The notes: a model not told the origin generated them from the letters alone. 6,721 nt of DNA from Micrococcaceae bacterium UBA6021 (GCA_002427975.1 DIZT01000195.1:230-6950); one strand, 5' to 3'. Counted from the stretch's first letter, positions 1 through 5,585 are shown. Numbers and translations: made by a program.

Positions 1-66
1 TTTCGAAGCTTCGGAATCAGATTCATTCCCTACTCTAGGACCCCGGGCGCCCCGCCACTGCTGTGG

Positions 67-264
67 CTACTTGGACGGTTGGGGCAGCTCGCAGGCAATC
101 TGCGGGTTGACCCCCAGGTAGTTCAGGGGCCCGGCGACGATGGTCACGGCCACCGTTCCCGCTTGGGCGCAGGACCCGGGAGCCCCCCCGAAGTAGCCTC
201 GCTGCCAGGCGGCAAGTCCTCCGATGATCAGCCAGATGACAATCAGTGCTCCGAGAAACTTCAT
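67..264 (-). CDS. small single-pass membrane protein, 65 aa, function unknown
   Basis: This short complete gene encodes a 65-residue protein. An N-terminal hydrophobic helix (about residues 3-20, rich in L, I, V, A and W) is followed by a short Gly/Pro-rich tail with two cysteines (C32 and C58). The tail includes the segment AGTVAVTIVAGPLNYLGVNP and the end PQPSK. A clear ribosome binding site (GGGAGGAC) precedes the ATG, so the start is secure; the stop is TAG. From memory, very similar small proteins with the AGPLNYxGVNP segment are widespread in actinobacteria and are annotated as hypothetical; I could not check this here. The helix suggests membrane anchoring. With an N-out tail unlikely and K2 the only early positive charge, topology is uncertain. 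If the tail is outside the cell, the two cysteines could form a disulfide. The gene lies about 150 bp downstream of the open frame that follows the response regulator, so it probably has its own promoter. Confidence 0.85.
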   Translation of the reverse strand: MKFLGALIVIWLIIGGLAAWQRGYFGGAPGSCAQAGTVAVTIVAGPLNYLGVNPQIACELPQPSK

Positions 265-349
265 GGTGTCCTCCCATGGCCGTGGCCGCCTGTGCGTTCA
301 AGTATGCGCCGTTAACCGGATTCCAGACACCTCCCCCACCCCCAGGACG

Positions 350-392
350 CTCTCTCACTTCCTGCAGGAAAATCCCAAACCCTCTCTCACTT
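350..392. repeat. paired CTCTCTCACTT repeats flanking a 12-bp palindrome
   Basis: The 11-mer CTCTCTCACTT occurs at 350-360 and again at 382-392, a period of 32 bp. Between them the perfect palindrome TTCCTGCAGGAA spans 359-370, overlapping the end of the first copy. On the minus strand the copies read AAGTGAGAGAG and lie upstream of the 65-aa membrane protein. The arrangement could be an operator or a dispersed intergenic repeat element. My recollection is that GTGAGAGAG-type intergenic repeats are common in Arthrobacter, but this is unverified. Confidence 0.5.
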
Positions 393-412
393 TTCGCAAC
401 CCCAAAACCGGT

Positions 413-547
413 TCAGGTGACGGTGCTGTCGCCGCTGCCGGTGGTCACCGTGGAGATGGTGATGTTGGAGCTGTCCGACACGTAGGAGGTGTCTGTGGTG
501 ACGGCGGAGGTGGAGCCGGAATGGGTGGCGGTGTCCGCCGTCGTGCC
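413..547 (-). pseudogene. Ser/Thr-rich open frame after the response regulator stop (possible gene remnant or extension)
   Basis: Reading on through the TAA stop of the response regulator (548-550) in the same frame gives 44 further sense codons and then TGA at 413-415. The peptide is very rich in Thr, Ser, Val, Asp and Gly, containing for example SDSSNITISTVTTGSGDSTV near its end. Nearly every codon ends in G or C (ACC, TCC, GTC, GGC, GAC), like the real genes of this window. There is no ATG in the stretch and only weak internal GTG codons without a ribosome binding site, so it is not an independent gene. It may be the C-terminal remnant of a decayed Ser/Thr-rich secreted protein, a former C-terminal tail of the regulator cut off by the TAA, or a chance open frame. 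I consider it coding-derived but not demonstrably expressed. Confidence 0.35.
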
Positions 548-955
548 TTACTGCTGCCGCTGTGGGGCCGAATCCTTGCAGGCGGGGACATCCGCCGGGC
601 AGAGCCGCAGCGCGAGCTCGCGCAGTTCCTTCGGGTGGAACGGCTTGGTCAGGTAGGCGGCGGCGCCGGAAGCCATTCCGGCGAGGATGTCGTCTTCTTC
701 CGACCTGGCGGTGAGGAACAGCAGGGGAGCCTTGCTCAAAGCGCGAATGGCCCGGGCAACGATGTGACCGTCCATGTCCGGCAGGCCAAGGTCCAGGGTG
801 ATCAGAGAAACCGAGGGTTCGGCCGCCGCGGCAATTCCTTCCGCGCCATTGGCAACCGCACGCACGTCAAAGCCTGCGCGGGTCAGGACCACCGTGATCA
901 GACTGCTGATATCATCGTTGTCTTCGATGACAAGACAGACGCGTTTTGTTTCCAT
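548..955 (-). CDS. single-domain response regulator (receiver domain only)
   Basis: This 135-residue protein is almost entirely a CheY-like receiver (REC) domain that would accept a phosphoryl group from a histidine kinase. The acidic Mg-binding pair is E11-D12. The phospho-acceptor is D55 in LDLGLPDMDG. The switch threonine is T82 in FLTAR, the aromatic switch position is Y101, and the conserved lysine is K104 in TKPF. All key residues are intact. No DNA-binding or enzymatic output domain follows, only a polar tail ending QRQQ. The output is therefore probably protein-protein interaction or phosphotransfer. GAGGGG lies about 7 nt before the ATG. It sits 138 bp downstream of the GAF-ANTAR gene on the same strand, and no histidine kinase is present in the window. 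The same frame stays open beyond the stop, which is unusual. Confidence 0.92.
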   Translation of the reverse strand: METKRVCLVIEDNDDISSLITVVLTRAGFDVRAVANGAEGIAAAAEPSVSLITLDLGLPDMDGHIVARAIRALSKAPLLFLTARSEEDDILAGMASGAAAYLTKPFHPKELRELALRLCPADVPACKDSAPQRQQ

Positions 956-1038
956 GAAAGCCCCTCAGCCCGCTTTGCCACCAGTGTACGGGCTGGAGAG
1001 GAGGAAAACCGCCATAAAGTCATATTCCGCAAACCGCC

Positions 1039-1074
1039 CGCCCGCCGGCCGTCTGACTGAGTGCCGGCCGGGCG
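1039..1074 (-). terminator. GC-rich hairpin between GAF-ANTAR gene and response regulator
   Basis: On the minus strand, CGCCC-G-GCCGGC (1063-1074) can pair with GCCGGCGGGCG (1039-1049). This gives an 11-bp all-GC stem with one bulged G and a 13-nt loop. It starts about 20 nt after the stop of the GAF-ANTAR gene, a typical terminator position, but no run of T follows. It could be a terminator or an RNA structure between the two genes. Confidence 0.4.
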
Positions 1075-1093
1075 TCGGCCGCGCGGCCCGGGT

Positions 1094-1852
1094 TCAACCG
1101 TCGTAGTGAGTCCGGGCCGGCCCCTGGCCCAGCGAATTCACCACTGCCGCCGCGACGTTGTGCAGCTTGGAATTGCGGGTGCTGGACGCCGCTTTGAGAA
1201 GCTCGAAAGCCTCCTGCTGGCTGCAGCGGTTCTGGGCCATGATGATGCCGACCGCCATGTCGATCACGGTGCGTGACTCCAGGGTGGCACGCAGGTGCGC
1301 CGCCGTCTCGCTGTAGTGCGCGAAGCGCACGGCCAGCCGCAGGGCCAGAGAGGTCTGGCGGACGAAGTCCTCCGCGGTTTTCAGCACGCGGCCCTCGAAG
1401 CGGCTGGTCCGGTGGGAATAGAGGAGAAGGGTGGCTTTGGTTTCCCCCTCCAGCCGGAACGGGATAGCCAGGACTGACCGGATGCCCTGGTGCAGGACGG
1501 CATCGCAGTACTCGGGCCAGCGTGCGTCCTCTTTCACATCGGGAACATGGACGGTGACCTGGTCCAGCGACGCAGCCATGCCCGGGCTTTGCTCGGACTG
1601 GTATTCAAGCTGGCTGACGGCGCGGGCGGCGGCGCCGCTGCTGGCAATAGTGGCCGCCTTGCGCTGACGCAGGAGAGTGATGCCGCACAGCACTTCGTCG
1701 CCGGGTTCGGAAAGATTGCTCGCCGAAACGCGGGCGAGCTCGTCCAGGAACTCCTCAACATCGGAGCTATTGAGGAGTTCCTCGTGCAGGTGTTCAGTGA
1801 TTGATGTAGCTGATTTTGCTGTTGACTCGCTGGCCACGGTTCCTGGTGCCAT
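1094..1852 (-). CDS. GAF and ANTAR domain protein, putative transcription antiterminator
   Basis: This 252-residue regulator has a GAF-like sensor domain (about residues 27-175) and a C-terminal ANTAR domain (about 184-241). ANTAR domains bind paired hexaloop RNA hairpins and prevent transcription termination. Here the helices show the typical pattern: A200, G202, M205 in the AVGIIMAQ segment, then the EAF and LLKAAS segments with F216, L218 and S223, then A234. The GAF part contains the usual RSVLAIPF and LLLYS strands. Ligand and RNA targets cannot be read from the sequence. The ATG at 1852 is the first possible start, since TGA lies 4 codons upstream in frame. It has no good ribosome binding site; GTG at codon 6 with AGGA just before it is an alternative. 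It is divergent from the secreted-protein cluster across a 530-bp gap and could regulate either side, but that is inference. Confidence 0.9.
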   Translation of the reverse strand: MAPGTVASESTAKSATSITEHLHEELLNSSDVEEFLDELARVSASNLSEPGDEVLCGITLLRQRKAATIASSGAAARAVSQLEYQSEQSPGMAASLDQVTVHVPDVKEDARWPEYCDAVLHQGIRSVLAIPFRLEGETKATLLLYSHRTSRFEGRVLKTAEDFVRQTSLALRLAVRFAHYSETAAHLRATLESRTVIDMAVGIIMAQNRCSQQEAFELLKAASSTRNSKLHNVAAAVVNSLGQGPARTHYDG

Positions 1853-1908
1853 TCGCTCAGGTCAAAAGAGCCGGCAACTCCCCGCGCAACCTGCCAAGGA
1901 GGCAAAAG

Positions 1909-1956
1909 GTGGCGACGGTCACTGGATCGACGAACTGTCCAACGGCCTGCTGCTAA
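1909..1956 (+). CDS. possible 15-codon mini-ORF with strong Shine-Dalgarno
   Basis: AAGGAGG at 1897-1903, a near-perfect Shine-Dalgarno sequence, is followed 5 nt later by GTG and a 15-codon frame reading MATVTGSTNCPTACC before TAA. Three of the 15 residues are cysteine. The AAGGAGG is also part of a small inverted repeat (TGCC-N5-GGCA). No gene follows for more than 400 bp, so a leader-peptide role is not obvious. It may be chance. Confidence 0.12.
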   Translation: MATVTGSTNCPTACC

Positions 1957-1969
1957 ACCGATAACCAGA

Positions 1970-1975
1970 AGTATA
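1970..1975 (-). promoter_or_regulatory. candidate -10 element (TATACT) for the GAF-ANTAR gene
   Basis: On the minus strand TATACT, one base from the TATAAT consensus, lies about 120 bp upstream of the GAF-ANTAR start in an AT-richer patch. The hexamer 17 bp upstream (CTTCCC) is a poor -35 match. A transcript from here would have a leader of roughly 110 nt. Confidence 0.25.
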
Positions 1976-2182
1976 TACAGGCCAGAGGCTCGGGAAGCGC
2001 CATTGGACGGCCTGGCCGCCGTGTTAGCGGGGAGCAATTGAGCACTACTTGGATTGCGTGCGCGGGTACAGCCAGAAGATCCAGGTTCGGGGTCGTGTGG
2101 TTTGAAACTACAAGGAATGTGGCATGTCCCAGAACGTCCGTTCCAGACGACTGAGCGCGCCGGAAGTCCCGGGCTTCGTCGA

Positions 2183-2250
2183 CGAAAAACTGAGTACTCC
2201 GCCCCTAACAAAGAGGTCATGTCAGAAGTGGCCCGAAAAAGTCCAGTACT
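2183..2250 (+). promoter_or_regulatory. tandem CGAAAAA-N3/4-AGTACT motif, possible operator pair
   Basis: CGAAAAA at 2183-2189 is followed by 3 nt and the palindrome AGTACT (2193-2198). The same order recurs as CGAAAAA (2234-2240), 4 nt, AGTACT (2245-2250). The copies are about 52 bp apart, close to five helical turns, so both would face the same side of the DNA. They lie just upstream of the best candidate promoter of the secreted-protein cluster. A dimeric regulator binding both sites is plausible; the regulator is unknown. Confidence 0.35.
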
Positions 2251-2258
2251 GATACGCG

Positions 2259-2288
2259 TTGTTTGGGATCCCGAGGGCCGGGGAGTAT
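2259..2288 (+). promoter_or_regulatory. candidate sigma70-like promoter for the secreted-protein cluster
   Basis: TTGTTT (2259-2264) and GAGTAT (2283-2288) are separated by 18 bp. The spacer contains the 8-bp palindrome GGGATCCC (2265-2272). Transcription from here would give a leader of roughly 90 nt before the ATG at 2387. The match is moderate and other promoters in the region are possible. Confidence 0.28.
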
Positions 2289-2386
2289 GGGCCTCATCGA
2301 TCAGCCGGAAGTAAGTTCCCTTAGTGGTCTCCGAGGGCTGTGCGTCTCACCATCTGTCTTTACCCCAGCCAAACGGAGTCTTACTC

Positions 2387-2845
2387 ATGCGCAAAATGAC
2401 CAAGAAGAACAAGGTTCTCGCAGCCGCCGGTGCATTGGCACTGGTAGCAGGCGGCGGCGGCGCTGCCTACGCCTACTGGACCACCACCGGTGCAGGTTCG
2501 GGCACGGCCACGAACTCGGCAGGCGGTGGCACAGTCACCCTGCACGCGAACTTCACAGGAGGGCTTACCCCCGGAGACAGCCGCGCAGTGACCTACACGG
2601 CTGACAACGCCGACCCCAACACCAGCACCAACGTGGGGGTGCTGACCGCCACCGTTACCACCGACAAAGCGGGTTGCCTGGCCATCTGGTTCCCTGTCAC
2701 CGCTGATACCAGCAGCACCACCGTGGCGAAGAACTCAACAGGCACCTCTGTGGGCAGCGGAACCCTGACGTTCACTGACCTTGCCGGTACGGACCAAAGC
2801 GCCTGCAAGGGCGCCGTCGTGACCATCACCGTGGGCAGCGTCTAA
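2387..2845 (+). CDS. SipW-type signal peptide secreted protein, 152 aa
   Basis: This is a small exported protein with the SipW-cognate class of signal peptide. It has a basic N-terminus (RKMTKKNK), a hydrophobic stretch and then AYAYWTTTGAGSG, with likely cleavage after A29 (AYA|YW). The mature part of about 123 residues is rich in Thr, Ser, Ala and Gly with alternating beta-type sequence. It contains LTPG (60-63), a cysteine pair (C97 and C140) and the C-terminal ACKGA segment shared with the next two genes. GGAG (2375-2378) lies 8 nt before ATG 2387, so an upstream in-frame start at 2324 is unlikely. It is followed by a strong hairpin and may therefore be made in excess over the downstream genes, as expected for a major subunit. 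By analogy with TasA/camelysin it could be a fibre or matrix protein, but at 152 aa it is much shorter and the homology is unproven. Confidence 0.88.
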   Translation: MRKMTKKNKVLAAAGALALVAGGGGAAYAYWTTTGAGSGTATNSAGGGTVTLHANFTGGLTPGDSRAVTYTADNADPNTSTNVGVLTATVTTDKAGCLAIWFPVTADTSSTTVAKNSTGTSVGSGTLTFTDLAGTDQSACKGAVVTITVGSV

Positions 2846-2850
2846 CAGTC

Positions 2851-2889
2851 TTCGCCGGCGGGGAGGAGCAGAACCTCCCCGCTGGCGAA
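2851..2889 (+). terminator. strong 16-bp hairpin, terminator or attenuator
   Basis: TTCGCCGGCGGGGAGG (2851-2866) pairs with CCTCCCCGCTGGCGAA (2874-2889) over 16 bp with a single G-T wobble and a 7-nt loop. It starts 5 nt after the stop of the first secreted-protein gene. Only a weak pyrimidine-rich tail (TTCCACCTCCTCCC) follows. It may end or reduce transcription before the next three genes, or stabilise the upstream mRNA. Confidence 0.75.
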
Positions 2890-2935
2890 TTCCACCTCCT
2901 CCCGCTCAACTCAGATCAGGTCAGAAGGGCTGAAC

Positions 2936-3778
2936 GTGCAGAACGAATCTGGGTACTTCCGCACATTCTTGCGAAGAACCACCACGGTAGCGAAGGTGCT
3001 GCTGGTGGGTCTGGTGGTGATGCTCGTTTCGGCGGACACCATCGTCGCGGCCAGCCAGGGCGGGAGCCAGGGCACCAACGCAAAGGGCATCATCATCCAG
3101 GTGAATCCCTCCAGCCGGACGGTTGACCGGGGCGACCCGGCCAGCTATTCGGTGTCCCTGACCTCCACCAACGGGTTCAACGGCAGCGTCACCCCCACCG
3201 TCTCGGGCCTGCCGGCGAGTACGACGGCGGCCTTCGCGCCGACGTCGGTCGCGCTCGGTGCGGGCAAAACCGCCACAGTCACATTCATGGTGGCGACGTC
3301 GGCCACCACCCCGGACGGCAAAGCGGACCTGACCATCGCCACCGCAGCCGGCGCAAGCCAGGCTGACGCCGTCGTCGTCCAGCTCTACGTCCAGTGGTCC
3401 AAGAAGACCTTCAGCATCTCCGGAAACCTGGGCACACAGCTCACTCCGGGAGTCACCGTGCCGCTCAATCTTTCCATTGCCAATCCGAACAACAAGAGCT
3501 TGGCGCTGACCAGCCTGTCCGTCTCCATTACAGGCGTCACCCGGACGCAGTCTGCGGTGACGGCGGCCCTTCCCTGCACGGCCTCGGACTACGTGGTGAC
3601 CAATTACAGCGGTTCCTATCCGCTCACGGACCCCGCGGGTTCCAGCTCGCTCCAGTCACTGGGCGTCCCCCCGGCACTGTGGCCCAAAATCGCCATGCTG
3701 GACACCACTGTGAACCAGGACGGCTGCAAGGGGGCTACCCTCCAGCTCGCCTACTCCGGAGCAGGAGAAGGGAACTGA
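2936..3778 (+). CDS. exported protein with Ig-like domain and C-terminal two-cysteine module, 280 aa
   Basis: This secreted or membrane-anchored protein has a basic N-terminus, a hydrophobic segment at about residues 19-39 and a possible cleavage site near VAA|SQGG. Unlike its neighbours it lacks the AYAYW signature, so it may use the ordinary signal peptidase or keep the helix as an anchor. Residues about 53-150 look like a bacterial Ig-like beta-sandwich repeat: VNPSSRTVDRGDPASYSV, then SGLPAS and FAPTSVALG, then a TPDGKADLTI strand. Residues about 157-280 match the architecture of the neighbouring small proteins: LTPG, then ANPNN, C214, and C264 in NQDGCKGATLQLAYSG. The start is GTG at 2936 with AGAAGGG six nt upstream. 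It ends 1 nt before the next gene, implying translational coupling. A role in the same extracellular assembly is inferred from context and the shared module. Confidence 0.87.
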   Translation: MQNESGYFRTFLRRTTTVAKVLLVGLVVMLVSADTIVAASQGGSQGTNAKGIIIQVNPSSRTVDRGDPASYSVSLTSTNGFNGSVTPTVSGLPASTTAAFAPTSVALGAGKTATVTFMVATSATTPDGKADLTIATAAGASQADAVVVQLYVQWSKKTFSISGNLGTQLTPGVTVPLNLSIANPNNKSLALTSLSVSITGVTRTQSAVTAALPCTASDYVVTNYSGSYPLTDPAGSSSLQSLGVPPALWPKIAMLDTTVNQDGCKGATLQLAYSGAGEGN

Positions 3779-3779
3779 C

Positions 3780-4286
3780 GTGACACGATCACTAAAAAGG
3801 TCCTCCACACGGTTGGCTGCCAGGACTGCGGCAGCAACCATCACCCTCTGCCTCGTCACGGGCGCGGGCGGAGCGTACGCCTACTGGGCCACGGTGGGTG
3901 CCGGATCGGGGACCGCCGCCAACGGCACCATGGCAACCGTCAGCGTGGAAGCACTCGTGGCAGGCGACATCCCGCAGACCACCCTCGTCCCGGGCAGCAC
4001 CGCCGATGTTGCTGTCCGGGCGCACAACCCCAACGGTTATGCCGTCCAGGTCTATGCCATCCGCGGCAACGGGGCCGTGACGGCGGATGCCAACCATCCT
4101 GGCTGCACCACCACCGGCGTGACGTTCGTTGATCCTGCTGCACCGCTGGCCCCGGCGGTCAGGATTCCGGCGAATTCGTCGGTCCTGATCACACTGCCGG
4201 GCGCCGCCACCATGTCCACAGCGTCATCGTCAGGTTGCCAGGGCGCAACGTTCAGTCTGCCTGTCACTTTGGAGGCACGGAAATGA
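3780..4286 (+). CDS. SipW-type signal peptide secreted protein, 168 aa
   Basis: This is a second small exported protein with a SipW-type signal. It has a basic start with several Arg and Lys, a hydrophobic stretch and GGAYAYWATVGAGSG, with likely cleavage after A34. The mature part carries LVPG (69-72), HNPNG (82-86), and a cysteine pair: C109 in HPGC and C153 in SGCQGATFSL. This is the same module order as in the two upstream proteins. An extra cysteine (C24) lies within the signal peptide. The start is GTG at 3780, one base after the stop of the preceding gene, with AGGAGAAGG about 8 nt upstream inside that gene. Its own stop overlaps the next start (ATGA). This strict packing argues that the three genes from 2936 to 5533 are made together. 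Function is inferred as a minor subunit or adaptor of a surface structure; no catalytic motif is visible. Confidence 0.88.
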   Translation: MTRSLKRSSTRLAARTAAATITLCLVTGAGGAYAYWATVGAGSGTAANGTMATVSVEALVAGDIPQTTLVPGSTADVAVRAHNPNGYAVQVYAIRGNGAVTADANHPGCTTTGVTFVDPAAPLAPAVRIPANSSVLITLPGAATMSTASSSGCQGATFSLPVTLEARK

Positions 4287-5533
4287 GCCGCCCCATCCAG
4301 ACCCCGCCGCAAGTACGGCAGCCGGGGCCGCGCCGTAAGGCCCGCATTGCCGGCGTTGCGGCAGCAGCACTCGTCATTTCCTGGGGTGCCCCCGCGGCCA
4401 ACGCCTACTGGCAGACCTTGGGCAGCAACCCCGGCGGGGCCACGGCCGATTCCATCCTGGCGGTGGCCGCGCCCACACCGTCCGCTGCGGCAGGTGCCGC
4501 CGTCGTCAGTTGGGTGCAAAGCACGACGGCGGCGGGCCGGCCGGTCTCCGGCTACACCGTTGCCCGCTACCCGTCGGCGACCGGCGGCGTCATGGTTGCC
4601 GCCGGAGGAGCCTGCGCTGGAACAATCACAACGCTGACCTGCAGCGAGGCCGCCCTTCCTGCCGGCACTTGGTACTACACCGTCACCCCGCTCCTGGCAT
4701 CGTGGGCAGGCCCGGAATCAGCGCGAAGCGGGGGAGTAGCAGCTGGAGATACCACCGCTCCGGACGCGCCAACGATCAGCGCTCCCACGATCGTGAACAT
4801 CGCAAATGCTTCCAGCGTCCCTGTCAGTGGCGCCGCTGAGGCAGGCTCTTCAGTGACAGTCACAGTCACAGATTCCGCTACCCCGCAACACACTGCTACC
4901 CAGATATTGTCAACGAATGCTGCGGGGCAGTGGACCGCAGCGAACTTCAACCTCTCTACGTTCAAAGACGGAACCATCACCTACACCGCCACCGCAAAGG
5001 ATGCGGCCGGAAACGTGAGCGCGGCACGTTCGGCGCAGTCAACCAAGGACACGGTGGCGCCCTCCGTCTCGGTCGGGGGTGTTGTCCTCTCCAACGGTGG
5101 CGGAGTCCAGTTCACGCCTGACGCTGGCGACAAGCTCGTGGTGACGTTCTCGGAGCCGCTGCTTCCCTCAAGCATTTGCGGCAATTGGACGAGCTCTTCC
5201 GGCAGCCAGACGGTGAACGGCACCGTCACCATCGCCGGCGGCAACGCCCTGAGCTTCATCACTACCGACCCTGGATGCCCTGCAGTCAGGTTCGGGTCGG
5301 TGGCGCTCAACGCCAGCTACTCAGCGGGAGGTAATCTGACCTTCAATTCATCCCTGGCATGGAACCCCGCCACCTCACAACTCACCGTCACCCTCGGCAG
5401 TTTGACGGGTGGCAGTCCGATAATAAAGAACGGAAACGTCATGCCAACCTACACCCCATCCTCCGGGCTGACCGATGGTGCCGGTAATCCGCTTCCGGTG
5501 GGACCCGTCCCAGGGACCAACTCCAAGTTCTAA
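4283..5533 (+). CDS. SipW-type secreted multidomain protein with FN3-like and Ig-like domains, 416 aa
   Basis: This is the largest exported protein of the cluster. After an Arg/Lys-rich N-terminus and a hydrophobic stretch comes PAANAYWQTLGSN, so the likely cleavage is after A41. Residues about 60-155 resemble a fibronectin type III domain, with W77, GYTVARY near 90-96 and the WYYTVTP strand near 130-136. A disulfide-compatible C111/C120 pair is present. Residues about 156-258, bounded by DTTAP and DTVAP, match bacterial Ig-like domains, including the TYTATAKDAAGNVS strand. Residues about 259-416 form a further beta-rich part with VVTFSEPL and DGAGNPLP, plus C299 and C332, resembling SwmB-like or Ig-like modules. 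The start at ATG 4283 has GGAGG seven nt upstream and overlaps the previous stop; a TTG at 4235 inside the previous gene was rejected. It may be an adhesin or tip component of the assembly. No sortase motif or C-terminal membrane anchor is seen. Confidence 0.88.
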   Translation: MSRPIQTPPQVRQPGPRRKARIAGVAAAALVISWGAPAANAYWQTLGSNPGGATADSILAVAAPTPSAAAGAAVVSWVQSTTAAGRPVSGYTVARYPSATGGVMVAAGGACAGTITTLTCSEAALPAGTWYYTVTPLLASWAGPESARSGGVAAGDTTAPDAPTISAPTIVNIANASSVPVSGAAEAGSSVTVTVTDSATPQHTATQILSTNAAGQWTAANFNLSTFKDGTITYTATAKDAAGNVSAARSAQSTKDTVAPSVSVGGVVLSNGGGVQFTPDAGDKLVVTFSEPLLPSSICGNWTSSSGSQTVNGTVTIAGGNALSFITTDPGCPAVRFGSVALNASYSAGGNLTFNSSLAWNPATSQLTVTLGSLTGGSPIIKNGNVMPTYTPSSGLTDGAGNPLPVGPVPGTNSKF

Positions 5534-5547
5534 CCTCCCCTCAATCC

Positions 5548-5585
5548 AACACCAGCCTCCCGGAGCCCTCCCGGAGGCTGGTGTT
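5548..5585 (+). terminator. 13-bp hairpin after the secreted-protein cluster
   Basis: AACACCAGCCTCC (5548-5560) pairs perfectly with GGAGGCTGGTGTT (5573-5585) across a 12-nt loop, 14 nt after the stop of the 416-aa gene. There is no T-run after the stem apart from the terminal TGTTGTGTG. It is probably the end of the secreted-protein transcript. Confidence 0.72.

Larger units (their letters stand above)
1853..2386. other. divergent intergenic region, about 530 bp, no convincing gene
   Basis: This gap separates the minus-strand GAF-ANTAR gene from the plus-strand secreted-protein cluster. It is lower in GC than the flanking genes, and its open frames lack both good starts and the GC-rich third position of real genes here. 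It holds candidate promoters, a repeated CGAAAAA/AGTACT motif and one very short frame with a good ribosome binding site, each listed separately. I see no tRNA, known riboswitch or mobile element in it. Confidence 0.6.

Noticed and set aside
1..66. 10-bp palindrome CGAAGCTTCG at 4-13 as a terminator for the 65-aa gene
   Set aside because: The repeat has no loop and no adjoining T-run, and it lies more than 50 bp past the stop codon; nothing else supports a function.
224..1060. Long plus-strand open frame of 278 codons
   Set aside because: It runs antisense to the intact response regulator, is Gly/Arg-rich with no recognisable domain, and has the composition expected from the complement of a GC-rich gene.
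2075..2105. tRNA-like GGTTCGGGGTC stretch
   Set aside because: The T-loop resemblance is partial and no acceptor, D or anticodon stems can be drawn around it.
1534..2220. Long minus-strand open frame of 228 codons
   Set aside because: It overlaps the 5' part of the GAF-ANTAR gene in another frame, shows no domain, and its upstream half lies in lower-GC DNA without codon bias.
2054..2314. Plus-strand frame of 86 codons in the intergenic region
   Set aside because: It has no ribosome binding site, an Arg/Pro/Ser-rich sequence without a motif, and it crosses the candidate promoter and the repeated AGTACT motifs.
2324..2386. Upstream in-frame start adding 21 residues to the 152-aa secreted protein
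   Set aside because: The added residues would precede the basic N-terminus of a normal signal peptide, and GGAG is correctly spaced for the ATG at 2387.
2295..2386. Possible riboswitch in the leader of the first secreted-protein gene
   Set aside because: I could not find conserved core motifs of the cyclic-di-GMP or other common riboswitch classes.
4235..4282. TTG start adding 16 residues to the 416-aa secreted protein
   Set aside because: It lies inside the preceding gene and lacks a good ribosome binding site, whereas ATG 4283 has GGAGG at seven nt and an ATGA overlap.
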